Source: an uncultured Slackia sp. (lineage in GTDB: Bacteria > Actinomycetota > Coriobacteriia > Coriobacteriales > Eggerthellaceae). Taken from it: a stretch of 64,000 bases of DNA. Made by a program: the position numbers and the translations under genes. Each line of letters opens with the position of its first letter. The first letter of the stretch is position 1. This document shows positions 37,001 through 44,670 of the stretch, piece after piece. The DNA lies in NCBI RefSeq assembly GCF_934630525.1, contig NZ_CAKTVX010000011.1, positions 1-64,000 on the forward strand, written 5' to 3'. The notes under the pieces were generated by a model. The model saw only the letters and a list, made by a program, of their open reading frames with translations, did not search any database and was not told the DNA's origin.

Positions 37001-38596
37001 CTAGGCCAACTCCGCCAACGCGGCGTCAAGCACCTCTTCGCTAAACAGATTCCCGCGACCGAGCTGGCCTTTCGGGTCGATTTGCGCCTTCATGCGCGCG
37101 CTTTCCGCGATATGGTCGGCGCCATACATTTCTTCGAGGAAATGAGCCTTGAGCTTGCCCACGCCATGCTCGGCCGACACCGCGCCGCCCATGGCCGACA
37201 CCTCGGCGGCCCACTGCGCGAACAGCTCGGTACCGCGCGCGTATTCCTCGGCGGAGCGCGGCAAAATGTTCACATGCACGTGGTTGCTTCCAATATGGCC
37301 CCAGGTGGCGCTCTCGAAACCACCTTCGGCTAGCGTGCGGCGATACATCGCAATCACATCGCGCAGGCGATCGTCGGGCACCGACATATCGCTGCCGAGC
37401 TTCGTGATAGAAGGATCGGTACGGCGGCGCTGGTCGATAAGCATGTTCACGCTTTCGGGAACCGCATGGCGGAAGAAGCGCTGGCCGGCGCGTTCGGCCT
37501 CGGTCGTCGCAACCCACGCGCCTTCGGTATCGGCGCCGCATGCTTCCAGCTGCTCGCACAGCACCATGAGCTCGGCTTCGGCAGTTTCCTCATCGCCGCA
37601 GCTCAGCTCGACGAATACGCATGCTCGAGCATCGTCGGCGAGCTCGGGAAGCTCGGCGAATGCCGGGTTGTTCGCCTTTTGCGCACGCAGAACATCGAGC
37701 GCGGCGCCGTCGAAGTATTCAATAGCCGTTGCATGCTCGAGCGCGTCGCGCACGGCAATCGTGAACTCGACCGCCTCGGCCTCGCCCGGAAAAAAGCAAC
37801 TCGCGCCCCATACCTCGACAGGCACGGGCAAAAGCGCCAGCTCAAGCTCGCAAATCACGCCAAGCGTGCCGCATGCGCCAATGAAGAGGTCGATCGCGTC
37901 CATATCGTCGGACGCAAAATAGCCCGACGCATTTTTCGCCTTCGGCATATCGTACGTGGGAAGGTTCAACACCAGCTCGCGACCGCCCTCGGTCACAAGG
38001 CGGAGCTCGCGGCCAACCGCGAACGCCTCACCGCGACGCAAGGCAAGAATATCGCCATCGGCAAGCACCACGCGCATCGCCTCAACGTGCGGGCGCGCCG
38101 CCCCATAGGCATAGCTGCGCGAGCCCGACGCGTTGCATGCCACGATGCCGCCGAGCGCCGCCGACGCCTCGGTCGGGTCGGGCGCGAAAAACTGTGCAGG
38201 AGCGGCCTTGAACTGCGACAACGCAGCGAGGCTTTCATCACTCCAACCAGCCGTATCGAAGCTCGCCTTCTGCAGCATATCGCGCAGCTCCATGAGCGAA
38301 AGGCCTGGCTGCACGCGCACGAAGAAGCAGCCGTCGGAGGCGCGGCGCAGCCCGAGCACGCGGTTCATGCGCGACGTGTTCAGCACGCAGCCGCCATGGG
38401 GAACCGCGCCGGCCGCCAAGCCGGAACGCGCGCCCTGCACGGTAACGGGCGCACCTGTGGCATACAGCTCGCGCAACGCGGTGCGCACATCGGCCTCCGA
38501 TTCGGGGAACACGATGCTTTCCGCAGACCCCACGCTGCGTGATTCGTCGCGCAGGTATTCCTCAAACTCGTCGGTGCAGGGCACGATTTCAGCCAT
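37001..38596 (-). CDS. FAD-linked oxidase (GlcD / D-lactate dehydrogenase type)
   Basis: A 531-aa oxidoreductase of the PCMH/VAO flavin fold. Residues 20-240 are the FAD-binding domain (VTVQGARSGLAAGAVPHGG, and GGIVACNASGSRSYAYG at the pyrophosphate loop). The C-terminal half is the FAD-oxidase C domain, ending in SAEHGVGKLKAHFLEEMYG, the catalytic His region. It probably oxidises a 2-hydroxy acid. GAAAGGGG precedes the ATG. The neighbouring 2-hydroxyacid dehydrogenase (35955) is convergent, so a functional link is only suggestive. Confidence 0.9.
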   Translation of the reverse strand: MAEIVPCTDEFEEYLRDESRSVGSAESIVFPESEADVRTALRELYATGAPVTVQGARSGLAAGAVPHGGCVLNTSRMNRVLGLRRASDGCFFVRVQPGLSLMELRDMLQKASFDTAGWSDESLAALSQFKAAPAQFFAPDPTEASAALGGIVACNASGSRSYAYGAARPHVEAMRVVLADGDILALRRGEAFAVGRELRLVTEGGRELVLNLPTYDMPKAKNASGYFASDDMDAIDLFIGACGTLGVICELELALLPVPVEVWGASCFFPGEAEAVEFTIAVRDALEHATAIEYFDGAALDVLRAQKANNPAFAELPELADDARACVFVELSCGDEETAEAELMVLCEQLEACGADTEGAWVATTEAERAGQRFFRHAVPESVNMLIDQRRRTDPSITKLGSDMSVPDDRLRDVIAMYRRTLAEGGFESATWGHIGSNHVHVNILPRSAEEYARGTELFAQWAAEVSAMGGAVSAEHGVGKLKAHFLEEMYGADHIAESARMKAQIDPKGQLGRGNLFSEEVLDAALAELA

Positions 38597-38718
38597 AGAT
38601 TCCCCTTTCAGAGCGCCTTTTCAGCTTTTTGCAGGAATGTTCACCATAGCGCATTTCGCGACTGAGCGAGATATGCCATCGCGCAACGGCAGCGAAAGCG
38701 CGAGAAGCGATTGCGTCC

Positions 38719-39129
38719 CTAAATCACAATGCCCGCGCAGTGGTCGATTTCGTGCTGGACGATTTGTGCGTCGAAACCCGAGAACGACTTTTTGCGTGGC
38801 GTGAACGACGCGTCGAGATAAGCGACTTTAATGCGCCTGTAGCGCGCGCACGGACGCGAGCCTTCGAGCGACAGACAGCTTTCCTCGGTTTGATACTCGC
38901 CCGACGCTTCCACGATTTCGGGGTTATACATGAGCACCGCGCCGCCCGCGCACGCGGCCACGATGACGCGCTTGCGCACGCCAATCATGTTCGCCGCGAG
39001 CCCCACGCATTCGTGCGCATGCGCTGCAAGCGTGTCGAGCAGATCTTGGCCCACGGCAGCATCGGCGGGCGTGGCATCGACGCTCGGCGTCGAGAGCAGC
39101 GCAGGGGACTTTACGATGGGACGAATCAT
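38719..39129 (-). CDS. def: peptide deformylase-like protein (short class)
   Basis: A 136-aa metallohydrolase of the deformylase fold. VGLAANMIG, EESCLSLEG and QHEIDHCAGI correspond to the three deformylase motifs. Metal ligands Cys and both His are present. In motif 1 the usual catalytic Gln is replaced by Met (AANMIG for AAxQxG), as in the short class known from Firmicutes. GAAAGGA precedes the ATG at 39129. It may be a true deformylase or a divergent relative; a classical def gene was not seen here. Confidence 0.88.
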   Translation of the reverse strand: MIRPIVKSPALLSTPSVDATPADAAVGQDLLDTLAAHAHECVGLAANMIGVRKRVIVAACAGGAVLMYNPEIVEASGEYQTEESCLSLEGSRPCARYRRIKVAYLDASFTPRKKSFSGFDAQIVQHEIDHCAGIVI

Positions 39130-39144
39130 GGGGAATCCTTTCAA

Positions 39145-39395
39145 GTGGTCACATGCAGAAACATAAAACGCAATTCATCGGGGGAGACAGCCCAGAGAAG
39201 AAGCGCGGAAACAACAACGGCGATCAGCGATTCGCGATCGCTGATCGGCAATCGGCGGCGTCAATCGGCGGCGTCAATCGGCGATCGGCATTCAGCAATC
39301 GGCGTCGTTAATCGGAAATCGGCGACGAGCCAAACGCTCACAGCGGCAAGAACGATATCGCAAGCACTCCGCGAATCGCTCAGAGTTTCCGCCGA
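39145..39395. repeat. degenerate AATCGGCGGCGTC repeats
   Basis: About 39215-39335 is built of imperfect units such as CAATCGGCGGCGTC, two of them in direct succession, then decayed copies. It lies between the deformylase and esterase genes, both minus strand. Confidence 0.75.
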
Positions 39396-40460
39396 CTACT
39401 CGCGTCTCAGCTCGCATTCCCTCAACTTCGATGGCCCGTCCTCGCCGCAATTCGAAACCGCCCAACAAATCGCCTTCGCCATGCGCAAATCGGGTTCTTT
39501 GAAATGGTTGCCTGGGTTGCTTTCGAAAACAGTCTTGACGCCTTTCATTCTGAAGGCGTCGACAACGCGCTGCGTGCCGTCGGCCACGCCGCGCAAAAGA
39601 CGGCTCGGCGTGCGTGCTTCCTTCGACCCAAACGAGAAATACGCGCATCGCGGCGGGCAGTCGAACATGCCAGCCTCAACGTATTCCGCAAAGTCTGGAT
39701 ACCACATCGAGCCCGACGCGCTCGCGACGGCATCGAATAGATCGGCCTGAAACGGCGCCCAGGTTGCGAACAACCCCGCAAGCGAATAGCCAGCAATGCA
39801 ACGATGGATCGGCCGCACGCCAAGCTGTTCTTCCGTCTTCTGCACGATTTCCGAAAGTATTTCAAGCTGGTGCTCCGCATGCCCCGCAAACGGCGCGTCA
39901 TCGGCAAAAATGCCTGGGCATTCCCATGGCGTAAGCATGTCGTTCCATTCGGGAACATGAACCGCGACCAGCACAAACGGCGGACATCCCAATTCCGCGC
40001 ACCGCTTCAACACGGCGTCGCTTTCGTCTTGGATTTCGTGCATATACACAAACGGCACGTGAGATTCGGTAGCGTCGTGCCCGACACTCGAACCGCCGAA
40101 GGGCGCATGAGGGCCATCGTCGGAGGGCACGCGCGATTCGGCGGCTTCAAGAACGAGGCTCGCGTCGCCAAAAGCCGCACGGCATCCGCCGTCGGGCGGC
40201 ACTCGCGATTCGACGATTCTGGCCGCAAGGCTGTCGGCGCCGAACGACATGCGAGGTTCATGCGCCAGGGACGCGGAAGACTCGTCGTCGGAGGACATAG
40301 AGACCCCACTGCGCGAAAGAGCAAAGTGCTTGTCGTCGAGAGCTGCTAGCTTCATGTCGTCGCAAACCACAGAATCCATGCCGTCAAAAACCGCACGAGC
40401 CTCATCGCCAAAGGCCGTGATCGTTACGCGCTCGCCCGCTATGTTCAACGTGGTTTTCAT
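39396..40460 (-). CDS. alpha/beta-hydrolase (putative esterase) with repeat insertion
   Basis: A 354-aa protein. IAGYSLAGLFATWAPF carries the nucleophile-elbow Ser (GxSxxG), and ESNPGNHFKEPDLRM the catalytic His region. FGSKEARTP is typical of the esterase-D/IroE group. Residues about 45-130 hold an unusual insertion with three degenerate copies around ESRVPPDGG, ESRVPSDDG and ESHVPF, absent from relatives. The start is uncertain (ATG at 40460 or 40469, GTG at 40496); all lie within 35 bp of the upstream gene's stop or overlap it, so they form an operon. Confidence 0.8.
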   Translation of the reverse strand: MKTTLNIAGERVTITAFGDEARAVFDGMDSVVCDDMKLAALDDKHFALSRSGVSMSSDDESSASLAHEPRMSFGADSLAARIVESRVPPDGGCRAAFGDASLVLEAAESRVPSDDGPHAPFGGSSVGHDATESHVPFVYMHEIQDESDAVLKRCAELGCPPFVLVAVHVPEWNDMLTPWECPGIFADDAPFAGHAEHQLEILSEIVQKTEEQLGVRPIHRCIAGYSLAGLFATWAPFQADLFDAVASASGSMWYPDFAEYVEAGMFDCPPRCAYFSFGSKEARTPSRLLRGVADGTQRVVDAFRMKGVKTVFESNPGNHFKEPDLRMAKAICWAVSNCGEDGPSKLRECELRRE

Positions 40461-40492
40461 ACCCTGCATGATAGCCCATTCGAAGCTCAACC

Positions 40493-41242
40493 TCACGAGC
40501 GCTCCCTAAGGCAAGCGAGAGCCTTCTTCTTCCTATCCCCTTTTAGCCCTTTCCCAGCCTTGGTGCCGCCCGGCTTCCCTTCCTTCGTCGACCTCGCCCT
40601 TTTCGGCGCATAGTCCCGCTCGTAGCCAGGCACCTTCGTGCTCGATATCACCCACAAATAAAGGCTCGCCACGCTGCCGTAGGGGCTGTAGCGACGGCGA
40701 TATCGCTCAAACATCTCGCGCGTCACCTTGCGATGGTGGTACACCATGCGCATGCCGCGCCGGATTGCCAAATCGCCGTAGCTCAAAATATCGGGGCGGC
40801 CCAAGCAAAAGAGCAGCAGCATTTCGGCGGTCCAAGCCCCAACGCCTTCGAGCGAGGAAAGCGCCGCGATAGCCTCGGCGTCGTTCATCTCGCGCACCGC
40901 ATCCAAATCGAATTGCCCCGAAGCGACTTTTTCGGCACAACTTTTCATGTACCGCGCCTTCGTGAACGTGATGCCACACGACTGCAGCTCTTCTTCGGCG
41001 GCGGCGCGCACGGCAGCAGGCGTCACCTCGCCCAAGCGCTCCCGCATGCGATTCCATATGGTCGCCTGAGCTGCGGTCGAGATTTGTTGACCGACAATCT
41101 GATGCACGATCGCCGAGAACAAATCGTCCTCGTCCATTTCCCGGCGCACAACGCCCACCGCATCGATCGCGGCACCGAGCTTTTTGTCTTTCGCCTTGAG
41201 GTATTCAATGGCGTCGGTGCCATATTCGAAATAACGCGTCAA
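40493..41242 (-). CDS. DNA-3-methyladenine glycosylase II (HhH-GPD family)
   Basis: Base-excision repair glycosylase of 249 aa removing alkylated purines. VHQIVGQQISTAAQATIWNRM and LEGVGAWTAEMLLLFCLGRPDILSYGDLAIRRG form the helix-hairpin-helix plus catalytic Asp. The last 30 residues are Lys/Arg/Gly-rich. TTG at 41242 has AAGGAGG seven bases upstream and is the best start; the frame further upstream (to 41461) is repeat-derived. Co-transcribed with the esterase. Confidence 0.9.
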   Translation of the reverse strand: MTRYFEYGTDAIEYLKAKDKKLGAAIDAVGVVRREMDEDDLFSAIVHQIVGQQISTAAQATIWNRMRERLGEVTPAAVRAAAEEELQSCGITFTKARYMKSCAEKVASGQFDLDAVREMNDAEAIAALSSLEGVGAWTAEMLLLFCLGRPDILSYGDLAIRRGMRMVYHHRKVTREMFERYRRRYSPYGSVASLYLWVISSTKVPGYERDYAPKRARSTKEGKPGGTKAGKGLKGDRKKKALACLRERS

Positions 41243-42082
41243 CGGAGCACCTCCTTGCAGCTTGGGGAATGCGGGCTGGGGAGGAATCCCTTTGGGGCCA
41301 AATTCCTGCCGAGCGCTATCGAGGCTCAACCAGGTCCTACCGTGCCCTACCGGATTCCCTATCGGGCCTCGCTGGACCCCAACCAAGGTCCCTGCTGGGT
41401 CTTTACTGGGCCTTGGCCGAATCCTTGCCAGGATCCTACTGGATCTCTGCTGGGTTTCCACCGGGTCTTTATTGGATCGCTACTTGATCTTTGCCGAATC
41501 CTTACCAGGTCTCTACCGGATTCCTGCTGGGCTTCTGCTGGGTCTGCAATGGGTTTCTACTGGGTTTCATCGAGCCCCATCAAAACGCGGATCAAAGCCT
41601 TATGAGCCCCTGTTGAGCCCCTTCTCAATACGCCCCGCTGAAACCTTTTATCGAAAACCCCAGTCGAAACGCCCATTACGGTTCGAAGTAAGTCGCCGAC
41701 AGGATTCGATGGGGATCATTCGACGTATTGCCTACGATATGGAAAAGCCGCCAGGGGTCGCCGATAGGACGCCTCCAGATGGCCGCCTGTCCCACTCCGA
41801 AGAGGGTCGGGGCGTTGCCGCCGAAGCGCCTGCCGCCCCGAACAACCGATAGAACCGCCAGGCGCGGGCGCCATGGCCAGGCAATACGAATGTCTCAGGG
41901 AGAGTTTCCTATCGACCGACAATCGGAAAACGCCCCCGAAACCCCTTGTCGAAACGCCTCCTGAAATTTCTATCGAGGTCTCTGTCGAGATCCCTGTCGA
42001 AATCCCTGTCGAAGCTCCGGCGACGCCACCATTGAAAATGCTCCGCCCAAGCGGCCCCCTGCGAGCTTAAGCGAGCAGAAAC
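41243..42082. other. 840-bp gene-free region of degenerate tandem repeats
   Basis: About 41330-41580 is an array of imperfect units built on CTGCTGGGTCTTTACTGG and CTACCGGATTCC. A segment at 41816-41874 resembles 9770-9829 in inverted orientation. Four 12-bp units of the TGTCGAAATCCC type lie at 41971-42018. No ribosome site or protein-like frame was found. Confidence 0.75.
41971..42018. repeat. 12-bp tandem repeat, four copies
   Basis: Successive units TATCGAGGTCTC, TGTCGAGATCCC, TGTCGAAATCCC and TGTCGAAGCTCC. Related TCGAG units also occur near 9840-9960. Confidence 0.85.
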
Positions 42083-42451
42083 CTACAGCTCGATGCGGCC
42101 GAACTTCGCAAGCAGCTCGCTTGCCGCGGTGCACGACGGGCAGTTGCAGTACTTCGCGCCGGCTTCCTTGCGCTTGAGCTGCTCAGCGAGCATCGCCGCA
42201 GCGATCTCTTCGCCCATGAGCTGCTTGGCGGGGCCTTCGGCAAATGCAATCACGCCGTCGATGGTCGTGGGGCGGCCTTCGAGCACGTCAAGCAGCTTGT
42301 CGGTAGCGGCCCTGACCGCCCCATCGCTCGCATCCGCCGCGACGGCAGCCTTCCACGCAGCTGCCGCGTCTTTGGTGACCTGCGTGCTCGCATCGTTGGT
42401 CGCGAGCACTTCGGCGCGTTCGGCCACGTAATCGAACAATTCCTTATCCAT
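42083..42451 (-). CDS. small conserved protein with CxCxxC tail
   Basis: A 122-aa acidic, Ala-rich, mostly helical protein of unknown function. The C-terminal KYCNCPSCTAASELLAKFGRIEL carries CNCPSC, a possible metal- or thiol-active site. Other recognisable stretches are EGRPTTIDGVIAFAEGPAKQLMGEE. GAAAGGGG before the ATG at 42451 supports translation; the frame above it is not coding. I believe similar proteins occur in related Coriobacteria, but I cannot name a family. Confidence 0.75.
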   Translation of the reverse strand: MDKELFDYVAERAEVLATNDASTQVTKDAAAAWKAAVAADASDGAVRAATDKLLDVLEGRPTTIDGVIAFAEGPAKQLMGEEIAAAMLAEQLKRKEAGAKYCNCPSCTAASELLAKFGRIEL

Positions 42452-42642
42452 GGGATAGCCCCTTTCTTCGGCGTTCATTACGCTTTGCATGATAATGCTT
42501 GCATGCCAGCCCCTCGACGAGGGACGGCCAACGACAAATGCGCGCCATTTTTGCGACACGGCATCACGGCAACGCGACGGCGCGGCGGCGCGGCGGCGCG
42601 ACAACATACGACTCCACACCGCTCCCTTCGCTTAGCACCGCG

Positions 42643-42661
42643 GCAAAAAACGCGACCATTA
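42643..42661. repeat. extra left arm of copy f
   Basis: AAAAAACGCGACCATTAGG is a 17-of-19 match to the inner left arm plus flank of copy f and to the reverse complement of its right arm. It lies 40 bp outside the element, as if the arm had been duplicated. Confidence 0.6.
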
Positions 42662-42696
42662 GGCTAGATTGCAGCGCTTGGCCGGTTATACGGCAG

Positions 42697-42879
42697 AAAA
42701 CGCCACGATTAGGTACTTTCAACCCATCCAAAAAGAGTCAAGCGCGCCCCTTCTCCCTACGCGGCATTCTGTTTACCGACAAAACACCAGGTCAAGTTTT
42801 CTTCTGCTTCCAGCAATCACACTGCGAAACGAAAGTTTGCCTCCCCACCATGCGCAATCCGACCTAATCGTGGCGTTTT
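42697..42879. repeat. inverted-repeat element, copy f
   Basis: AAAACGCCACGATTAGGT at 42697-42714 pairs perfectly with 42862-42879. The spacer is longer (147 bp), but the central motif (reverse orientation, CAAAACACCAGGTCAA at about 42780-42795) still straddles the midpoint (42788). Arms are unlike copies a-e. It lies about 120 bp after the paralogue-3 stop. Confidence 0.82.
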
Positions 42880-42996
42880 TTGACACGAGGAGTACACTTT
42901 CGAGAGGAGCCCCTTCGATGGAAACCTCCCTCGAGAACCCCTCACATGATTTTATGACCCCTGCCCTTATGCGCTCCTCTGGACGACACCGCGCCC

Positions 42997-44190
42997 TTAT
43001 ATGCTCCTCTGGGCAACGTCGACGCGACGTCGGAAAGCATATCGCTTCTGATTCCATGTCCCATTTTGCCGCCGAATACGAACCTTTAACGCCTGGGCGA
43101 TGGCAAAGGCAACGTCGTCAAGGGAATTCACCGATGACACCTGGCCATTCGTCACCGTGATAACCGTATAACCCATTGCAACGAGTGCATTCCGACGCTC
43201 GGCGTCAGAAGTAATTCCAGCTTTCGAAACGTGAAATGCATCGCTGTCGTATTCGACGTCAAGGCGTGCACTTTCCCAAAACAAATCAAGCACAAAATAC
43301 TTGTGCGACGTGCATTTTCGCCCTTCGCCAACAACGTCGATACGGTAGTTCATTTGAGGAAGGGGGAGCCCGTAGCCCCCCAGTGACCGCTTCGTGCAAA
43401 GAAGCAACACGAGCCTTGACTCCGCGGGAGAAGCGGACCGGTCGAGCACATACCGAAGAGCTTTCCGCGCTCGGGCGCATCCCGGGAATGCCGCCGCGGA
43501 ATTTGCAAAAGCGAGAAGCGAACCCACAGAAGAAATTGGCTCCGAGGACACGAAGCCGGACTTGAAGTTACACGTTGCGGCGAATTTATCGAACCCGAAA
43601 GCCTGCACAAAGTCGGACCCGTTGGGCCCAGACGTGCTATCTAAAATAGTTCGGCGAGGCGCCTCGCTATAATCCGAGGTTTCGGAATAAGATTCAGAGC
43701 AAGCTTGCAAAGCATCATGGCCTGATTCGTAAGTTGGCTTTGGAACGACGCGACTCGAGCCCGAAATCGTCCTCAAAAGAGCAGCATTCGACTCCCCAAT
43801 AACACGCGAATAGGTCCCGCACAGCTCATATGCGAGTAAAGAGAGCTGTTCGAAGGAGTAAAACTGCGCAAGCTGGAGAAATGTCGCCTCCGGAGACAAG
43901 ACGAACGTGTCGCGACCAATGCGCATAAGACTCTTCGAAACAAACGGTCCCGACAAACAGTGACATGTGGCCCCCGGAATAGTTCTCATTCCGCCTTGGC
44001 ATGATACCGCCACATGAAGCCGCCCCGAAAAAACGCCCTGTGACCATGAGGCGTTTCGCAAAGACGTCACTTCACTCCTATTCGTTTTTGCGGGCAACGC
44101 AACGCGAGCCGCGCGAGGCTTCGGGCGAAGCCCACATCGCACGGCCCTCCAGTATTGGAGCGCGCTCATATGTGCAAGGCAAATAGTCAT
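42997..44190 (-). CDS. Vsr/DUF559-like nuclease-fold protein, paralogue 3
   Basis: A 397-aa relative of the proteins at 10993 and 24276. It shares the N-terminal TICLAHMSALQYWRAVR, middle YELCGTYS, SPAESRLVLLLC, FVLDLFWESARLDVEYDSDAFH and RRNALVAMGYTVITVT. It carries about 75 extra residues between the YELCGTYS box and SPAES. There is no ribosome site; TAGAGT ends seven bases before the ATG at 44190. The sequence just upstream (GGCAAGGTTTTCG) matches that of paralogue 1. Repeat copy f follows the gene. A frame extension to 44343 runs into repeats and was rejected. Confidence 0.7.
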   Translation of the reverse strand: MTICLAHMSALQYWRAVRCGLRPKPRAARVALPAKTNRSEVTSLRNASWSQGVFSGRLHVAVSCQGGMRTIPGATCHCLSGPFVSKSLMRIGRDTFVLSPEATFLQLAQFYSFEQLSLLAYELCGTYSRVIGESNAALLRTISGSSRVVPKPTYESGHDALQACSESYSETSDYSEAPRRTILDSTSGPNGSDFVQAFGFDKFAATCNFKSGFVSSEPISSVGSLLAFANSAAAFPGCARARKALRYVLDRSASPAESRLVLLLCTKRSLGGYGLPLPQMNYRIDVVGEGRKCTSHKYFVLDLFWESARLDVEYDSDAFHVSKAGITSDAERRNALVAMGYTVITVTNGQVSSVNSLDDVAFAIAQALKVRIRRQNGTWNQKRYAFRRRVDVAQRSI

Positions 44191-44670
44191 ACGGAAGACT
44201 CTAACGCGAAAACCTTGCCGAATTCTTGTCTGGAGGCCGCGAGATTCGTGCCCGAAAACTGCGGAATCCATGCTGGAAAGTCGCAATACCCACGCTCGAA
44301 AGCGACGATTTTCATGCCCAAACAGCACGAATAGCATCTCCAAACACCGCGAAAGTCATGATCAAAGGCCGCGGAATTCATGCAAAAACCTCGCCCGAAT
44401 GCCGTCGAATTCCCTCGAAAACACGCGCAGATTCCGCTTCGATCCCGCGAATTCCTAACGCGCAGCACGCTAGCGGGATGATTTTCGATGACACCGAACC
44501 AGCCCCGCGTCGCGCGTCGCCACATCGCGCCACCAGCCATCATCGCCAGCTGCCAAGCCGCGCCTCAACGGCACCGAACCGCATCGCCGTTGCTGGACGA
44601 TACCGCCGATTGCTGAGCCACAACGCCGCATCACCAAGCAAAACCACCGGCAAGCGGGCCGCATCGCCGA
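44191..44670. other. intergenic degenerate-repeat region upstream of paralogue 3
   Basis: About 44225-44450 is an array of imperfect 25-30-bp units around GAATTCATGCCCGAAAAC. About 44480-44690 has CGCATCGCCG/CCACAACGCC units that run into the end of the next coding region. No gene was supported. Confidence 0.7.

Noticed and set aside
44191..44343. N-terminal extension of paralogue 3
   Set aside because: The extra 51 residues are translated repeats; similarity to paralogue 1 begins exactly at the ATG at 44190.
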